Below are positions 1 to 64,000 of a DNA stretch of 64,000 nt, one piece after another (position 1 is the stretch's first letter; every line of letters starts with the position of its first letter). The notes beneath the pieces are model-generated. The model was not told the DNA's origin, made no database searches, and saw nothing but the letters and a program-made list of their open reading frames with translations. The DNA comes from Monoplex corrugatus (lineage: Eukaryota; Mollusca; Gastropoda; Littorinimorpha; Ranellidae): positions 47,484,681-47,548,680 of the forward strand of contig CM060307.1 in NCBI GenBank assembly GCA_030674185.1, written 5' to 3'. A program made the translations under genes and the position numbers.

Positions 1-868
1 TAACTTAAAAAAAGTTCAATGTTAAAAAAAAACCTGTTTAAAGCGCTAGATGATCAAGCCAAAGTATTTCCCTCATTTCCTGATACACTGGCTGCATTTT
101 CCCAGCCATTCTGACACCCTTTAGTTGCGAGCCAGCATCGGCCGGCTGCGAGTGCTATTTTTAGCCAGGCAGGGTCGACCAAAGTCTTATCTCTGTAGCG
201 CGCCTTTGTGCTCAAGCACTAGTGATAAAGAAGGAAGCTGAGTGCGCTATACACAGCAGTGGGACAGGTGAAAAGGGTGTGGGGAGTGGAAGGGAAGGGG
301 AAAGATGCGCGCTATTAATAGCTGGCAGTAATAGCCAGCAGGGCAGAGCCAACTAAAGTATCTCGGATTCGTGCGCCATGGATAATTCCTCACACTAAAA
401 GGTATCTGCTAAAATCAGTTTACACACAATATAAACAACAACAGCAAAAGAAATACTAATTATCATTAAATAAATCAAGCATTTTTTTTATCCCTGTTAT
501 GAACATATGTCATGCACATTCAACTTATAAATCAAATGGTTTTTACTTGTATGGCTTAACTTGTGAATTCATCTGCAGGAAGCTGGTATATAGGGTGAGG
601 GAGTCAGAGTTAAGTTTTTGCTTTGCTAACATGGTTGACAATGCAGAACGCTGGTGGACAGGATACAGGAGTCAAAGGGTTAAGCAACTTTGATGTCTGA
701 TGTGGACCATGCAATATCAAATGAACATTCATAGGTGGCTATCACATGTGTTATGTAAAGTTTGAAGTTTGCAGCTTCTGATGATATCCAATATCTATGA
801 CAGCTTCAATGTTATGGACAGTCATTAGGCCAGATAAGCTTTTTACAAAATGTTGATCTTTAACAGAA
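1..868. other. Region downstream of ALMS1, with one palindromic repeat copy
   Basis: No gene was found. Two loosely similar blocks near 130-215 and 310-380 share AGCC/GGCAGGG...CAAAGT...TCTC and GCGCC signatures. The segment 556-683 is a copy of the palindromic TTAA repeat. Any ALMS1 3'UTR would lie just below 869. Confidence 0.4.
556..683. repeat. TTAA-ended palindromic repeat, copy 1 (partly degenerate)
   Basis: The right end is GGAGTCAAAGGGTTAA. The interior has GCAGGAAGCTGGT...GGGTGAGGGAGTCAG and TTTTTGCTTTGCTAACATGG, shared with six other copies in the window. The left end is poorly conserved. Confidence 0.6.
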
Positions 869-42395
<41,527 letters not shown>

Positions 42396-42407
<12 letters not shown>

Positions 42408-42480
42408 GGACGTTGATAATGTTTTCAAAGCACAATTTGTCTTCCACCAGCAGACATTTTGTAAACACAAATGTTGCCGC
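42396..42480 (-). CDS. ALMS1: ALMS1 coding exon 1 (start codon at 42407) with upstream 5'UTR
   Basis: The exon lies between a TTTCAG acceptor ending at 42481 and a GAG|GTATGC donor. The ATG at 42405-42407 gives Met-Ala-Ser-Glu in phase 0, which joins in phase to exon 2 (TLDFTSWYELQ). Bases 42408-42480 would be 5'UTR. A further 5'UTR exon ending at 42590 (GGACAG|GTAACA donor) fits upstream. The longer open frame through this exon (frame FVFTKCLLVEDK) has no ATG and does not continue into exon 2. The call rests on splice signals and phase only. Confidence 0.55.
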
Positions 42481-42797
42481 CTGAAATACAAAGCTGTCAA
42501 GTAATATTTTCCATTAGTTTTGCATATGGTAGTACGAAATAATAAAGTATATGTTAGAGGCCTATTTGAATCGTATTCCTTCTTGTTACCTGTCCAAAAA
42601 TTACATACACTTCAATTACGAAACTACGGAGAGGAAATCGAGTACGACCAAAATGGCTGCGCCCTGACAACACACGGGCGGTAGAAGAAACCGAAAGCTC
42701 TTGTCCAACTCACATGGTGTATACTTCTTGAACGCAATCTACACGGAAATCAGAACATTTGGCGGACACTTATTGAACCTGGTTATTCAGGTCTAAT
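42408..42797. promoter_or_regulatory. Shared 5' region between ALMS1 and SUPV3L1 (candidate bidirectional promoter)
   Basis: Only ~390 bp separate the two start codons. The interval contains CpG-containing stretches (for example GCGCC and CGGGCG near 42660-42680) and a GGACAG|GTAACA donor on the minus strand at 42590, consistent with a 5'UTR intron of ALMS1. No TATA box is obvious. Bidirectional promoter function is inferred from geometry. Confidence 0.55.

Positions 42798-64000
<21,203 letters not shown>

Noticed and set aside
42481..42720. Minus-strand open frame reading FVIEVYVIFGQ then AATFVFTKCLLVEDK
   Set aside because: It lacks an ATG and does not continue in frame into ALMS1 exon 2; more likely 5'UTR.

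Overview
This is animal nuclear DNA: spliced genes with long AT-rich introns, GT-AG splice sites and dense CA/TG microsatellites, all packed with non-LTR retrotransposons, a Penelope-like element and DNA transposons. The protein spectrum and repeat content suggest a lophotrochozoan, probably a mollusc. The phylum is my inference and no search was run.

Two host genes account for nearly all host coding sequence, and they are arranged head to head. On the minus strand, 15 coding exons between 42407 and 869 join in phase into an ALMS1 (Alstrom syndrome protein 1) orthologue of about 2,500 residues. ALMS1 is a centrosome and basal-body protein. The C-terminal exons carry the ALMS motif and the tryptophan-rich block that precedes it. 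On the plus strand, nine exons from 42798 to the window edge encode the first ~366 residues of SUPV3L1/SUV3, the mitochondrial ATP-dependent RNA helicase, with its Walker A and DEIQ motifs. The two start codons are about 390 bp apart, so 42408-42797 probably holds a shared bidirectional promoter.

The ALMS1 introns contain, from left to right: a Penelope-like element with a GIY-YIG endonuclease (1624-3573); a decayed hAT-like transposase (4373-5316); a 1,310-bp mariner with 29-bp terminal inverted repeats (13108-14417); a composite non-autonomous element with terminal inverted repeats (15348-16569) broken by a 5'-truncated RTE-like LINE (16668-17300); triplicated TG-tract compound repeats (21750-22340); and a two-ORF LINE of the RNase H-bearing I group, whose ORF1 resembles a catalytically degenerate SGNH hydrolase (22680-28300).

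The SUPV3L1 introns contain a decayed ATC-tailed LINE (44935-46950), an L2/CR1-like LINE with two frameshifts and an internal 27-bp minisatellite (about 48200-52020), and an RTE-like LINE whose open frame is unbroken from 58105 to 61398. At least seven copies of a palindromic repeat with TTAACCC...GGGTTAA ends, which I interpret as a piggyBac-type MITE, are scattered across the window.

Two ALMS1 exons (39011-39277 and 34641-35254) each need one extra base to keep frame. Elsewhere the splice phases agree exactly, so I suspect assembly errors rather than a pseudogene.
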